DNA from: JBBRVW01 sp963784645
GTDB taxonomy: Bacteria; Actinomycetota; Actinomycetes; JACCUZ01
Direction of reading: 5' to 3'
DNA: 64,000 bases
Assembly: GCA_963784645.1 (NCBI GenBank)
Contig: CAWARY010000011.1
Location: forward strand, 287,996-351,995
The notes beneath the pieces were generated by a model. That model did no database searches and was not told the DNA's origin. It saw nothing but the letters and a program-made list of their open reading frames with translations. Each line of letters begins with the position of its first letter. Position 1 is the stretch's first letter. The position numbers and the translations under genes are program-made. Below, in pieces: positions 33,215 through 41,427 of the stretch.

Positions 33215-34063
33215 GTGACCACCATGACCACGTCCGTGCGCGCGGCCGTCCTGCGCCGCCTCGCGCCGGCCGGGCTGCTGGCCGCGGCCCTCGTGGCCGG
33301 GCTGCTCGGCGCCGTCCCCGGTGCCGGCGCGGCCGCCGCGCCCCTGGGCACGACGTCCACGGCGCGGGCGCGGGGCTTCGACGTGTCGTACCCGCAGTGC
33401 GGCTCCGTGCTGCCCGCGTCGGCCGGCTTCGGCGTCGTCGGTGTCGACGGCGGCCGGCCGTTCGACGTGAACCCCTGCCTCGCCGAGCAGGTCGCCTGGG
33501 CGCGCGGCTTCGGCCGGCCGGGCTACTACGTCAACGCCGCGAACCCGGGTCCGCGGCTGTCCGACCACTGGCCGCTCGGGCAGCGGCAGCCCCGCCGGTG
33601 CACCCGCGCGAAGCCGGACTCGGCCGGCTGCGCCTTCGACTACGGCGTCAACGCGGCGAAGGACTCCTTCGCCCGGGCCCGCGCCGCGGCTCTCGCGGTC
33701 GGGGCGCCCGACGTGCGCCGCTCGACCTGGTGGCTCGACGTCGAGCTGCACAACACCTGGGAGTCGCTGGAGTACGGCGCGCGGCCGAAGTACCTGCGCA
33801 ACGACACAGCGGTCCTCGCCGGCATGACCCACGCGCTGGGCAAGCGCGGCGTCAGGGTGGTCGGCGTCTACTCGACCGCGCACCAGTGGGACGTGATCAC
33901 GGGCGGGGCGAGCCTCGGCGGGGCGCCGGTCTGGTACGCCGGCACCGCCTCGGCCGCCACGGCGCGCCGTCACTGCCGGCCGGCGTACTCCTTCACCGGT
34001 GGCCGAATCCGCATGACGCAGTTCCGGGCGCGGAACGGCCTCGACGGCGACCTCCGCTGCTGA
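33215..34063 (+). CDS. Secreted GH25-like (DUF1906-type) glycoside hydrolase domain protein
   Basis: 282 residues. An N-terminal Arg-rich part, a hydrophobic core (about 18-33) and AGAAAAAP form a Sec signal peptide cleaved near residue 42. The rest is a TIM-barrel-like domain with GFDVSYPQC, VVGVDGGRPF, YVNAANPG and the acidic WWLDVEL, similar to lysozyme-like GH25 proteins. Six or more Cys suggest disulfides outside the cell. GGGGGAG lies 7 bases before GTG 33215; an ATG 3 codons later is an alternative. Role in cell-wall turnover is inference. Convergent with the cupin gene. Confidence 0.8.
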   Translation: MTTMTTSVRAAVLRRLAPAGLLAAALVAGLLGAVPGAGAAAAPLGTTSTARARGFDVSYPQCGSVLPASAGFGVVGVDGGRPFDVNPCLAEQVAWARGFGRPGYYVNAANPGPRLSDHWPLGQRQPRRCTRAKPDSAGCAFDYGVNAAKDSFARARAAALAVGAPDVRRSTWWLDVELHNTWESLEYGARPKYLRNDTAVLAGMTHALGKRGVRVVGVYSTAHQWDVITGGASLGGAPVWYAGTASAATARRHCRPAYSFTGGRIRMTQFRARNGLDGDLRC

Positions 34064-34082
34064 CGCCCCGGCGTCCTTCGCG

Positions 34083-34423
34083 CTAGGTCTGCGGCCCCAA
34101 CGCTGCGTCGGGGCGACAGCGGCACTGCCGCTCTTCAGCTCGACGAACACCACGTGCGTGGACGTGTCGCCGATGTTCTCGCCGGAGTGTCGCTGGGCCG
34201 GCATCCAGGCGGTGGTCCCCTCGACGACCTCCACCTCGCGGGACTGGTCGCCGTGGACCAGCAGTCGCCGGAACGTCGACAGCGTGATCATCACGCTGTC
34301 GGGGTGCTCGTGCGGGCTGGTCCGGCCGCCCGGATGGTCCAGGTAGTCCAGCACGCGCACCTGGTCGTTCTCGAAGATCACCCGGTACTTGTCCGGGTCG
34401 GTGACGGTCGGATCGAGGCTCAT
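34083..34423 (-). CDS. Small cupin domain protein (3-prime frame disturbed)
   Basis: The protein starts MSLDPTVTDPDKYRVIFEN and has a cupin barrel with metal-type residues TSPHEHPDSVMI and a second QRHSGENIGDTSTHVVFVELK. After about 105 residues the frame stays open and runs antisense through the GH25-like gene to 33161. A neighbouring frame ends LGPQT and TAG at 34083-34085, the usual length for these small cupins (about 113 residues). One missing base near 34090-34115 explains this. Extent given is the corrected one. Specific function unknown; single-domain cupins often bind a metal and a small molecule. Confidence 0.7.
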
Positions 34424-34516
34424 GATCGGCAGTGTGCCGTCCCTGTCAATGCGCCGTGTCCCGCACCCGACCGTTCCGCCGCCGGGCCCGTCGAGGCCGG
34501 GTCGACCGGTCGGCGG

Positions 34517-35239
34517 TCAGACCAGGCGGCGGGCCGAGGCCCAGCGGGTGAGCTCGTGCCGGTTCGACAGCTGCAGCTTGCGCAGGACCGCGGAGACGTG
34601 GGTCTCGACGGTCTTCACCGAGATGAACAGCGCCTTGCCCACCTCCTTGTAGGTGTAGCCGCGGGCGATCAGCCGCAGCACCTCACGCTCGCGCTGCGAG
34701 AGCCGGTCGAGGTCCTCGTCGATGGTCGCCACGTCGGTGGTCGCGGCGAACGCGTCCAGCACGAAGCCGGCCAGCCGCGGGGAGAACACCGCGTCGCCGT
34801 CAGCGACCCGCCGCACCGCCGCGGCCAGCTCCGGCCCGGTGATGGACTTCGTCACGTAGCCCCGCGCCCCGCCCCGGATCACCGCGATGACGTCCTCGGG
34901 GGCGTCGCTCACCGACAGCGCGAGGAACTTCACCTCCGGCAGGTTGCCCACCAGCTCCTGCAGCACGGCGCGCCCACCGCCGCCGGGAAGGTGCACGTCG
35001 AGCAGGACGACGTCGGGGCGGGTCGCCGTGATGACGGTGACCGCCTCCTGCGCATCCTCGGCCTCGCCGACCACCTCGACGGCGTCACCGAGCTCGGCGC
35101 GCACCCCGGACCGGAACATCCGGTGGTCGTCGACGAGCACCACACGCACCCGGCGAGGCGCCGCGCCGGCGGCCCCGGGAGCCGGCCCGCTGCCGCCGGA
35201 ACCGGCCTCGAGGCGCGTCTCGCCCGACTGGTCGCTCAC
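34517..35239 (-). CDS. NarL/LuxR-type response regulator
   Basis: 240 residues: a 30-residue variable start, a receiver domain (about 31-150) with acidic pocket Asp37/Asp38 and phospho-acceptor Asp81 (VVLLDVHLP), and a LuxR helix-turn-helix (about 175-240; LSQREREVLRLIARGYTYKEVGK...SVKTVETHVSAVLRKL). GTG 35239 overlaps the histidine-kinase stop (GTGA), so it is the cognate regulator. Targets are likely to include the divergent pspC gene, by analogy with envelope-stress systems of this layout. Confidence 0.93.
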   Translation of the reverse strand: MSDQSGETRLEAGSGGSGPAPGAAGAAPRRVRVVLVDDHRMFRSGVRAELGDAVEVVGEAEDAQEAVTVITATRPDVVLLDVHLPGGGGRAVLQELVGNLPEVKFLALSVSDAPEDVIAVIRGGARGYVTKSITGPELAAAVRRVADGDAVFSPRLAGFVLDAFAATTDVATIDEDLDRLSQREREVLRLIARGYTYKEVGKALFISVKTVETHVSAVLRKLQLSNRHELTRWASARRLV

Positions 35240-36462
35240 GTCGCACTCCTCTGCCGGGGCATCTCGAGCTGGATCTCGGTGCCGTCCCCGGGTGTCGACC
35301 GTACGGCGGCGGTCCCGCCGTTGCGGTCCATCCGGCCACGGACCGACTGTCGCAGGCCGAGCCGGTCCTCGGGCACGTCGTCGACGTCGAAGCCCGGACC
35401 GCGGTCCCGGACGAAGACCGTGACCTGCTCCGGCTCGACCTCCGCGTAGAGGGTGACCGCCGCACCGTCGGCGTACTTCGCGGCGTTGACCATGGCCTCG
35501 CGGGCGGCGTCGCGCAGGGCGGCCAGCCGCTCGTCGATCGGGCAGTCGCCCACCACGACGACCTCGATCGCGATCCCGTGCGCGTCCTCGACCTCCGCCG
35601 CGGCCGCCTCGAGGGCGGCAGCCAGGTCCTGGCTGGAGTCGGTGGTCGGCCGGTAGAGCCACCCGCGCAGCTCGCGCTCCTGCGCGCGGGCCAGTCGGGC
35701 CACCTCGCGCGGGTCGTCGACGTAGCGCTGGATGAGGGTGAGGGTGTGCAGGACCGAGTCGTGCACGTGCGCGGCCACCTCGGCGCGCTCCTGCTCGCGG
35801 ATCCGGGCGTTGCGCTCCGCGGCGAGGTCGCGGGCCATGCGCACCCACCACGGGCTGCTCACCAGGGCCAGGCCGACAGCCACGACGAGCGCCGCCACCA
35901 GGCCGCCGCCGGTGCCGTTCAGGTCGGCCGGCCCGACCAGGATCGCGCCCGCGCCCACGAGGACCAGGGCGACGCCGAGGCCGGCGCGGGCCGCCCCGCT
36001 GAGCCGGTGGGTGCCGGTACGGGTGCGCCATCGCTCGCGCTGGTCGTCGTCCGCCTGCCGCCACAGCATGCTGACGCCCAGGCCGACCGCGACCAGCGGG
36101 ACGGCCAGCCCCGGCCCGATCCCCAGGCCGACGGCGTGCAGCAGCAGCAGGCCGCCGACGGTGAGCGAGCCGAGCGCGAGCAGCATCGTGAGGTCGCGCT
36201 CGCGGTCCAGCGGCACCGCGCGCTCGAACGGGTTCTGCGGGGCGAACACCCAGAGCAGGCCGTACGTCAGGATGCCCGCGCCGCCTGCCGCAGCCAGGAC
36301 CACGAAGGCGAGCCGGACGTAGAGGACCTCGACGCCCAGGTGGTCGGCCAGGCCGCGCGCGACGCCGGCGAGGACCCGGCCGTCGGTGCTGCGGTACAGC
36401 CGGGCCGGCGCCTGCTCCGCCTGCCGGCCCTGGGCCTGGGCGGCGGGTGTCGGGGTTCTCAC
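35236..36462 (-). CDS. PspC-domain sensor histidine kinase (NarL-type partner)
   Basis: 408 residues from GTG 36462 (GAGGAG site 9 bases upstream). Residues about 20-80 form a PspC domain (LYRSTDGRVLAGVARGLADHLG), followed by four or five spans, then a HisKA_3-type dimerisation helix with phospho-acceptor His234 in AHVHDSVLHTL and a HATPase region (REAMVNAAKYADG, DRGPGFD, STPGDGTEIQLEMP). PspC in the sensor points to envelope stress. The downstream response regulator is coupled. Divergent from another PspC protein. Confidence 0.92.
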   Translation of the reverse strand: MRTPTPAAQAQGRQAEQAPARLYRSTDGRVLAGVARGLADHLGVEVLYVRLAFVVLAAAGGAGILTYGLLWVFAPQNPFERAVPLDRERDLTMLLALGSLTVGGLLLLHAVGLGIGPGLAVPLVAVGLGVSMLWRQADDDQRERWRTRTGTHRLSGAARAGLGVALVLVGAGAILVGPADLNGTGGGLVAALVVAVGLALVSSPWWVRMARDLAAERNARIREQERAEVAAHVHDSVLHTLTLIQRYVDDPREVARLARAQERELRGWLYRPTTDSSQDLAAALEAAAAEVEDAHGIAIEVVVVGDCPIDERLAALRDAAREAMVNAAKYADGAAVTLYAEVEPEQVTVFVRDRGPGFDVDDVPEDRLGLRQSVRGRMDRNGGTAAVRSTPGDGTEIQLEMPRQRSAT

Positions 36463-36605
36463 CCCTCGATCCTCCTCTCCCCGGGGGTCCCCGGGCATCA
36501 GGGCGCTGCCGGACCCCGGACCATGAGCCGGGTCAGGGTGCGACCAGGGTGGTCCCAGGGGCGATGCCGGATGGCGGCGGCCGCGCCGACGGCCAGGATG
36601 AGGCC

Positions 36606-37907
36606 ATGCCCACAGACACGCCCATCACAGCACCGCGCCAGGAGCGGCGCGGGTACCCGCCGCTGACCGAGCTCCGCCGCAGCCGCACCGACCGCCACAT
36701 CGGCGGTGTGGCCGGCGGGCTCGGCCGGTACGCCGGCATCGACCCGCTGATCTTCCGGATCCTGTTCGTCGTCCTCACGATCTTCGGCGGCTCGGGCATC
36801 CTCTTCTACGCACTCGGCTGGCTGCTCGTGCCCGAGGAGGGGGAGTCGGAGTCCGAGGGACGCCGGCTGCTGGACGGCCGCTCGACCCGCTCCAAGGGCA
36901 CCATCGTGGCCCTGGCCGTGGTGGTCGTCGCCGGGGTGATCGCCACCGGGGCGACCATCGACAGCGGCCCCGGCATCGGCGGGGTCGCGCTGCTCGTCGT
37001 CATCGTGGCCGCGATCCTGCTGCGCGACCGCCTGCGGAGCCCGGCCCAGGCCGGCCTGGACGGCGGCCCCGTTCCGGGTGCCGGCCAGGGCCCGGTCCAC
37101 GGCCCGGTGCCGCCGCCGGCCGAGCCCGGCGCCTACGGCCAGACGCCGGGCACCGCCTACTCCGTCGCCGCCCCGCCGGCCGCGGCCCCGCAGACCGCGA
37201 CGTTCGCGCCACAGACTGCGGGCGTCACGCCACCGCCGGGCGTCCCGGCGTACCCGGTCTGGGCGCCCGCCCCGCCGCCGCCACCGAAGCAGCGCTCGAT
37301 CCTCGGACGGGCCACGCTGAGCGTCGCGCTGATCGTCGTCGGGCTGCTGGTCGGCTGGAACGCTGCCACCGACTCCGACGTGCCCGGCCGGATCGTGTTC
37401 GCCGCGGCGCTCGCCGTCGTCGGCGTCGGGCTGGTCGTGGGTGCGTTCGCCGGCCGGGCCCGCGGGCTGGTGGTGTGGGGCGTGCTCCTCACCGCCCTCG
37501 CCTCCGTCGCGGCCGTCGTGCCCGACGTACCCGTGCACGGCGGGGTGGGTGACCGCGTGTGGCGCCCGACCAGCCTGGACCAGCTGCGGTCGGAGTACCG
37601 GCTCGGCATCGGTGATGCGGAGCTGGACCTGTCGCAGCTCGACCTGAGCACGGCCGGCCGCCAGCGGGTCGACGTCCGGCAGGGGGTCGGCGACCTGACC
37701 GTCGTCGTCCCGGCCGACGTCGTCGTCCGCATCGACGCCGACGTCCGGGCCGGCGACCTCCGGCTCCCCGACCTCCCGTCGATCGACGGGACGGACCTCA
37801 GCGAACGCGTGGTGGTCCCCGAGGGCTCGGCACCGGGTAGCGCCGTCCTCGTCGTCGACGCCGAGCTCGGCCTGGGCAGCCTGGAGGTGCGCCGTGCGAC
37901 GTCATGA
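36606..37907 (+). CDS. PspC domain membrane protein with LiaF-like C-terminal domain
   Basis: 433 residues. The PspC domain (about 18-80; LRRSRTDRHIGGVAGGLGRYAGID) includes one span; two further spans follow (about 98-135). A Pro/Ala/Gln-rich linker (145-230) is disordered; then spans (about 240-310) and a C-terminal beta domain (about 325-433; LGIGDAELDLSQL, VGDLTVVVP, GDLRLPDL) of the LiaF/DUF2154 type. ATG 36606. Diverges from the PspC kinase (143 bp between), suggesting a common regulatory region and an envelope-stress feedback role. Confidence 0.85.
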   Translation: MPTDTPITAPRQERRGYPPLTELRRSRTDRHIGGVAGGLGRYAGIDPLIFRILFVVLTIFGGSGILFYALGWLLVPEEGESESEGRRLLDGRSTRSKGTIVALAVVVVAGVIATGATIDSGPGIGGVALLVVIVAAILLRDRLRSPAQAGLDGGPVPGAGQGPVHGPVPPPAEPGAYGQTPGTAYSVAAPPAAAPQTATFAPQTAGVTPPPGVPAYPVWAPAPPPPPKQRSILGRATLSVALIVVGLLVGWNAATDSDVPGRIVFAAALAVVGVGLVVGAFAGRARGLVVWGVLLTALASVAAVVPDVPVHGGVGDRVWRPTSLDQLRSEYRLGIGDAELDLSQLDLSTAGRQRVDVRQGVGDLTVVVPADVVVRIDADVRAGDLRLPDLPSIDGTDLSERVVVPEGSAPGSAVLVVDAELGLGSLEVRRATS

Positions 37908-38232
37908 GCTGGACGTGTTCTCGCTGATCACGGGGCTGGTCTTCGTGGCCGTGGCGACCGGGAACCTGCTCGACGAGACCTCCGACGTCAGCTTCGACGG
38001 TCGGTGGGTCGTCCCGCTGGTGATGGTTGCGATCGGAGTTGCCAGCCTGGCCGGGCTGGCTCGCGGCCGGGGGCGAGAGCCGCGCCCGGCCGAGGCGTCG
38101 GGCTCGCTCGGGTCGACAGCCGGGGCGGGGAGTGCCGGCGCCGCCTCGGCAGCGGCCGGCGACGTCGGCGACGTCGGCGACGTCAGCGACGACACGGTGG
38201 TGCTGAGCCGCGACGAGCCGGAGTCGCGCTGA
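37894..38232 (+). CDS. Small membrane protein of unknown function
   Basis: 112 residues from GTG 37894, overlapping the PspC gene by 14 bases. Two spans (about 9-26 and 38-57) are followed by a low-complexity Ala/Gly/Ser region with a GDVGDVGDVSDD repeat and an acidic end. No family recognised. Coupling to the PspC gene suggests a role in the same envelope process. Confidence 0.7.
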   Translation: MRRHELDVFSLITGLVFVAVATGNLLDETSDVSFDGRWVVPLVMVAIGVASLAGLARGRGREPRPAEASGSLGSTAGAGSAGAASAAAGDVGDVGDVSDDTVVLSRDEPESR

Positions 38233-38295
38233 CCCTCTGGTCGGTCCCGGCGGGCCGGCTCCGCTATCCTCGTCCGGTCCCCGCGCGGGACACCC

Positions 38296-38377
38296 GGCAG
38301 GTTGCCCGAGCGGCCAATGGGAGCGGACTGTAAATCCGTCGGCGATGCCTTCGAAGGTTCGAATCCTTCACCTGCCA
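38296..38377 (+). tRNA. tRNA-Tyr (GTA)
   Basis: An 82-base class II tRNA with acceptor arms GGCAGGT (38296-38302) and ACCTGCC (38370-38376), discriminator A, a long variable arm, and anticodon GTA at 38330-38332. The T-loop TTCGAAT is present. No CCA is encoded. A TATCCT element at 38265-38270 is a plausible -10. Confidence 0.96.
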
Positions 38378-38387
38378 CGCACCGGAC

Positions 38388-38417
38388 GACCCCCGACCGA
38401 GCACTCGGTCGGGGGTC
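38388..38417 (+). terminator. Rho-independent-type hairpin after tRNA-Tyr
   Basis: A perfect 14-bp inverted repeat, GACCCCCGACCGAG and complement, with a CA centre, starts 11 bases after tRNA-Tyr. There is no T-run, as is common in actinomycete terminators. It separates tRNA-Tyr from the tRNA-Thr promoter. Confidence 0.75.
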
Positions 38418-38450
38418 GTCGGCGTCGTGGCGGCGGACGTCTGCCATGAT

Positions 38451-38481
38451 TTGGCGCTGCACCCGTGGAGCCCGGTATCCT
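38451..38481 (+). promoter_or_regulatory. Promoter of tRNA-Thr
   Basis: TTGGCG (38451-38456) and TATCCT (38476-38481), 19 bases apart, lie just upstream of tRNA-Thr, whose first base is 12 bases after the -10 box. The same -10 is in front of tRNA-Tyr. Confidence 0.5.
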
Positions 38482-38493
38482 TCTCGGGCTCGC

Positions 38494-38566
38494 GCCCCCT
38501 TAGCTCAGTCGGCAGAGCGTCTCCATGGTAAGGAGAAGGTCTACGGTTCGATTCCGTAAGGGGGCT
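38494..38566 (+). tRNA. tRNA-Thr (GGT)
   Basis: 73 bases, acceptor GCCCCCT/AGGGGGC, anticodon GGT at 38527-38529 in loop ATGGTAA, T-loop TTCGATT, D-arm GCTCAGTCGGCAGAGC. Typical cloverleaf. Confidence 0.96.
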
Positions 38567-38615
38567 CTGGACGGCCGTTCTCCCTGCGCTCGCGCGGGGC
38601 AGGGGTGGCCGACCC

Positions 38616-38689
38616 GGCGGAGTAGCTCAGCCTGGTAGAGCAAGCGGCTCATAATCGCTGTGTCGCCGGTTCAAGTCCGGCCTCCGCTA
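38616..38689 (+). tRNA. tRNA-Met (CAT)
   Basis: 74 bases, acceptor GGCGGAG/CTCCGCT (with a G-U end pair, usual for actinomycete elongator tRNA-Met), anticodon CAT at 38650-38652 in CTCATAA, T-loop TTCAAGT. It has no initiator features (no GGG/CCC anticodon stem), so it is the elongator. It precedes rpmG, a common actinobacterial order. Confidence 0.95.
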
Positions 38690-38790
38690 CCCGTAGGACC
38701 GTTCCACCAGCACGACAGCACGCGTCCGCGCGTGCGAGCCGGTACGGCACCAGCCGTGGCCGGCCCGGCACAAGGCGAGGAGCGCCACCC

Positions 38791-38958
38791 GTGGCCAAGC
38801 AGACCGACATCCGACCGAAGATCACGCTGGCGTGCGTCGAGTGCAAGGAGCGCAACTACATCACCCGCAAGAACCGCCGGAACGACCCCGACCGGCTCGA
38901 GCTGAAGAAGTTCTGCCCGCGCGACCGCAAGCACACGGTGCACCGCGAGACCCGCTAG
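38791..38958 (+). CDS. rpmG: 50S ribosomal protein L33
   Basis: 55 residues: VAKQTDIRPKITLACVECKERNY, then KNRRNDPDRLELKKFCPRDRKHTVHRETR. Starts at GTG 38791 after a GAGGAG site. L33 binds near the E site of the large subunit. The zinc-type ligands are CxxC at the front (CVEC) and one Cys later; the usual fourth Cys is Asp (CPRD), so the metal site may be incomplete. Located just after tRNA-Met, as in many actinomycetes. Confidence 0.95.
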   Translation: MAKQTDIRPKITLACVECKERNYITRKNRRNDPDRLELKKFCPRDRKHTVHRETR

Positions 38959-39002
38959 CCACGTCCGGCGGTTCCGGCCACCCCTCTCGGGAACGAGCGC
39001 AC

Positions 39003-39389
39003 ATGCTGCATGACGGACCGGTCCCTCCCTTCGTCCACGGCGTCGTCGAGTACGTCGCCGGGGTGCTGCTGATCGTCGCTCCGTTCCTGTTCGCGTTCGA
39101 CTCGACGGCCGCCACGGCCGCCTCGGTCGTGGTCGGCCTGGTGGTCCTGGCCTTCACGGCGACCTCGGACCTCCCGACCGGGCTGGTCCGGACGATCAGC
39201 ACCGGTGTGCACGTGACCGTCGACGTCGTCACTGCGGTGCTTCTCGTCGCCCTGCCGTTCGTGCTCACCTTCACCGACGAGCGGGCGCCGACGGCGTTGT
39301 TCATCGCGCTCGGCGTGGTGCACCTGCTGATGACCATCGCCACCAGGTTCCCGCCGCGCACGCGGGCCGACGCCGAGCCCGCCGGCTGA
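39003..39389 (+). CDS. Small four-span membrane protein (SPW-repeat-like)
   Basis: 128 residues with four hydrophobic spans (about 13-28, 33-52, 62-85 and 95-112) and short loops. VHGVVEYVAGVLLIVAPFLFAF resembles SPW-type small membrane proteins. Function unknown. It lies 44 bases after rpmG and 30 bases before hadA. Confidence 0.72.
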   Translation: MLHDGPVPPFVHGVVEYVAGVLLIVAPFLFAFDSTAATAASVVVGLVVLAFTATSDLPTGLVRTISTGVHVTVDVVTAVLLVALPFVLTFTDERAPTALFIALGVVHLLMTIATRFPPRTRADAEPAG

Positions 39390-39419
39390 CCGGGTCCCGG
39401 CTCGGCTAGCGTCTGCGCC

Positions 39420-39866
39420 ATGCCGATCGACCCGTCCTACGCCGGGCGCAGCTACCCGCCCACCGACCCCTACGAGGTCGGGGTCGAGAAGATCCGCGAG
39501 TTCGCGGACGCTCTCGGCGACCCCAACCCCGCCTACCGCGACCGGGGGGCGGCCCGCGAGCTTGGGCACCCCGACGTCATCGCGCCGCCGACCTTTCCGT
39601 TCCTCCTGACCTTCAAGGCCTCGCGGAAGCTCATCGAGGACCCCGACCTCGGCATCGACTACAGCCGGGTCGTCCACGGCGAGCAGCGGTTCGCGCACAC
39701 CCGTCCGGTCCGGGCCGGCGACGCGCTGACCGTCACGGTCACGCTCGAGTCGGTGAAGTCGGCCGGCGGCCACGACATGGTCACCTCGCGCAGCGACGTC
39801 GAGACCGTCGAGGGCGAGCACGTCGCGACGGCCTGGTCGACCCTCGTCGTGCGGGGTGGCGAGTGA
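39420..39866 (+). CDS. hadA: (3R)-hydroxyacyl-ACP dehydratase subunit HadA-like
   Basis: 148-residue hot-dog fold protein of the MaoC/FAS1-like dehydratase N-terminal family: YEVGVEKIREFADALGDPNP, DVIAPPTFPF and VVHGEQRFAHTRPVRAGDAL. In mycobacteria HadA pairs with HadB to dehydrate long-chain acyl-ACPs in FAS-II. HadA lacks the catalytic residues and binds the acyl chain. GAGTGA overlap with hadB. hadA-hadB-murB near rpmG, secE and nusG is a conserved actinobacterial order. Confidence 0.9.
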   Translation: MPIDPSYAGRSYPPTDPYEVGVEKIREFADALGDPNPAYRDRGAARELGHPDVIAPPTFPFLLTFKASRKLIEDPDLGIDYSRVVHGEQRFAHTRPVRAGDALTVTVTLESVKSAGGHDMVTSRSDVETVEGEHVATAWSTLVVRGGE

Positions 39867-40285
39867 TGGCGGTCCCCAGCGACGTCGAGGTCGGCACCGA
39901 GCTGCCGCCGCAGACCTTCACCATCACCCGCGCCGACCTGGTCCGTTACGCCGGCGCGTCCGGCGACTTCAACGTCATCCACTGGAACCAGCGGGTCGCC
40001 ACGGCGGTCGGGCTGCCCGACGTGATCGCCCACGGGATGTACACGATGGCCCTGGCCGCCCGCGTCGTCACCGACTGGGCCGGCGACCCGGGCCGCGTCG
40101 TCGAGTACGGCGTGCGCTTCACGCGTCCGGTGCCGGTCCCCGACGACGACACCGGGGCGGCCCTCGAGGTGACCGGGACCGTCGCGGCGCTGCTCGACGA
40201 CGGCCGGGTCCGGGTCGACCTCGTCGCGACCCACGCCGGCGCCAAGGTGCTCGGCCGCGCCCGCGCAGTCGTCGCCCTCGCCTGA
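39866..40285 (+). CDS. hadB: (3R)-hydroxyacyl-ACP dehydratase subunit HadB-like (MaoC)
   Basis: About 139 residues, a MaoC hot-dog domain with the catalytic pair in YAGASGDFNVIHWN (Asp and His) and HGMYTMALAARVV. It forms the active partner of HadA. ATG 39866 overlaps the hadA stop (TGATG); a GTG one codon earlier is also in frame. The stop is 2 bases before the murB GTG. Confidence 0.92.
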   Translation: MAVPSDVEVGTELPPQTFTITRADLVRYAGASGDFNVIHWNQRVATAVGLPDVIAHGMYTMALAARVVTDWAGDPGRVVEYGVRFTRPVPVPDDDTGAALEVTGTVAALLDDGRVRVDLVATHAGAKVLGRARAVVALA

Positions 40286-40287
40286 CG

Positions 40288-41319
40288 GTGCGCGAGCAGA
40301 GCGGCGTCCCGCTCGCGGGGCTCACGACGCTGCGCCTCGGCGGACCCGCGCGGCGACTGGTGGTCGCGGAGACCGACGACGAGGTCGTCGACGTCGTCCG
40401 CGACGCCGACTCCCGCGGCGAGCCGCTGCTCGTGCTCGGCGGCGGCAGCAACCTCGTGGTCGGCGACGCGGGGTTCGACGGCACCGTCCTGCAGGTCGCG
40501 ACCCGCGGCGTCGAGGAGTCCGCCGACGTCGAGCACGGCCTGCACCTCGAGGCAGGTGTCGACTGGGACCACGCCGTCGGGCTGGCGGTCGACGAGGGCT
40601 ACGCCGGCATCGAGGCGCTCTCGGGGATCCCGGGCCGGGTCGGTGCCGCGCCGATCCAGAACGTCGGTGCCTACGGCCAGGAGGTCGCCCAGACGGTCGC
40701 CGGGGTCCGCCTGCTCGACCGCGCGACCCACGACGTGGTCGTCCTCGGTCCGGACCAGTGCGGCTTCGGCTACCGCGACAGCGTCTTCAAGCGCACGCCG
40801 GACCGCTACGTCGTCCTCGGTGTCACCTTCGCCCTGGAGCACTCCCGCCTCGGTGGCGCCCTCCGCTACGCCGAGCTCGCCCGGACGCTCGGCGTCGAGA
40901 TCGGCGAACGAGCCCCGGCGACGGACGTCCGCGCCGCCGTGCTCGGGCTGCGCCGCGGCAAGGGCATGGTGCTCGACCCCGACGACCACGACACGTGGAG
41001 CGCGGGGTCGTTCTTCACCAACCCGCTGCTCGACGCGGCTGACGCCGACCGGCTGCCCGAGGCGGCACCGCGCTGGCCGGCCGACGGCGGCCGGGTCAAG
41101 ACCTCGGCCGCCTGGCTGATCGAGCAGGCCGGGTTCGGCAAGGGGTACGGCGAGGGGCCTGCGCGGGTGTCGACCAAGCACACCCTGGCACTGACCAACC
41201 GGGGCGGGGCCGCCGCCGAGGACCTGCTCGCCCTGGCCCGAGAGATCCGCGCCGGCGTCCGCGAGCGCTTCGGGATCGAGCTCGCCACCGAGCCGGTCCT
41301 CGTCGGCGTCACCCTCTGA
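40288..41319 (+). CDS. murB: UDP-N-acetylenolpyruvoylglucosamine reductase
   Basis: 343 residues. FAD-binding motif VLGGGSNLVVGD, LSGIPGRVGAAPIQNVGAYGQEV, YRDSVFK and the active-site Ser region SAGSFFTNPLL are classic type I MurB. It makes UDP-MurNAc for peptidoglycan with NADPH. Starts GTG 40288 directly after hadB. Convergent with add through a terminator hairpin. Confidence 0.96.
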   Translation: MREQSGVPLAGLTTLRLGGPARRLVVAETDDEVVDVVRDADSRGEPLLVLGGGSNLVVGDAGFDGTVLQVATRGVEESADVEHGLHLEAGVDWDHAVGLAVDEGYAGIEALSGIPGRVGAAPIQNVGAYGQEVAQTVAGVRLLDRATHDVVVLGPDQCGFGYRDSVFKRTPDRYVVLGVTFALEHSRLGGALRYAELARTLGVEIGERAPATDVRAAVLGLRRGKGMVLDPDDHDTWSAGSFFTNPLLDAADADRLPEAAPRWPADGGRVKTSAAWLIEQAGFGKGYGEGPARVSTKHTLALTNRGGAAAEDLLALAREIRAGVRERFGIELATEPVLVGVTL

Positions 41320-41403
41320 CCGCTACGCCCGTGGCCCGGGCCACCACGCGCGCCAGAATGTGCGCTCCCGCACCGGACACGCCGGCCGGGCGGTGTGTCG
41401 CCG

Positions 41404-41420
41404 CACAAAGGATCTTTGTG
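41404..41420. terminator. Short inverted repeat between convergent murB and add
   Basis: CACAAAG and CTTTGTG with a GAT centre form a 7-bp stem, flanked by GGGGGG. It sits in the murB/add convergent gap, consistent with a bidirectional terminator. Low stability compared with the terminator after rplL. Confidence 0.45.
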
Positions 41421-41427
41421 GGGGGCT

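Noticed and set aside
33161..34082. Long C-terminal extension of the cupin on the minus strand
   Set aside because: It is antisense to the signal-bearing GH25-like gene and Arg/Pro/Ala-rich; explained by a lost stop.
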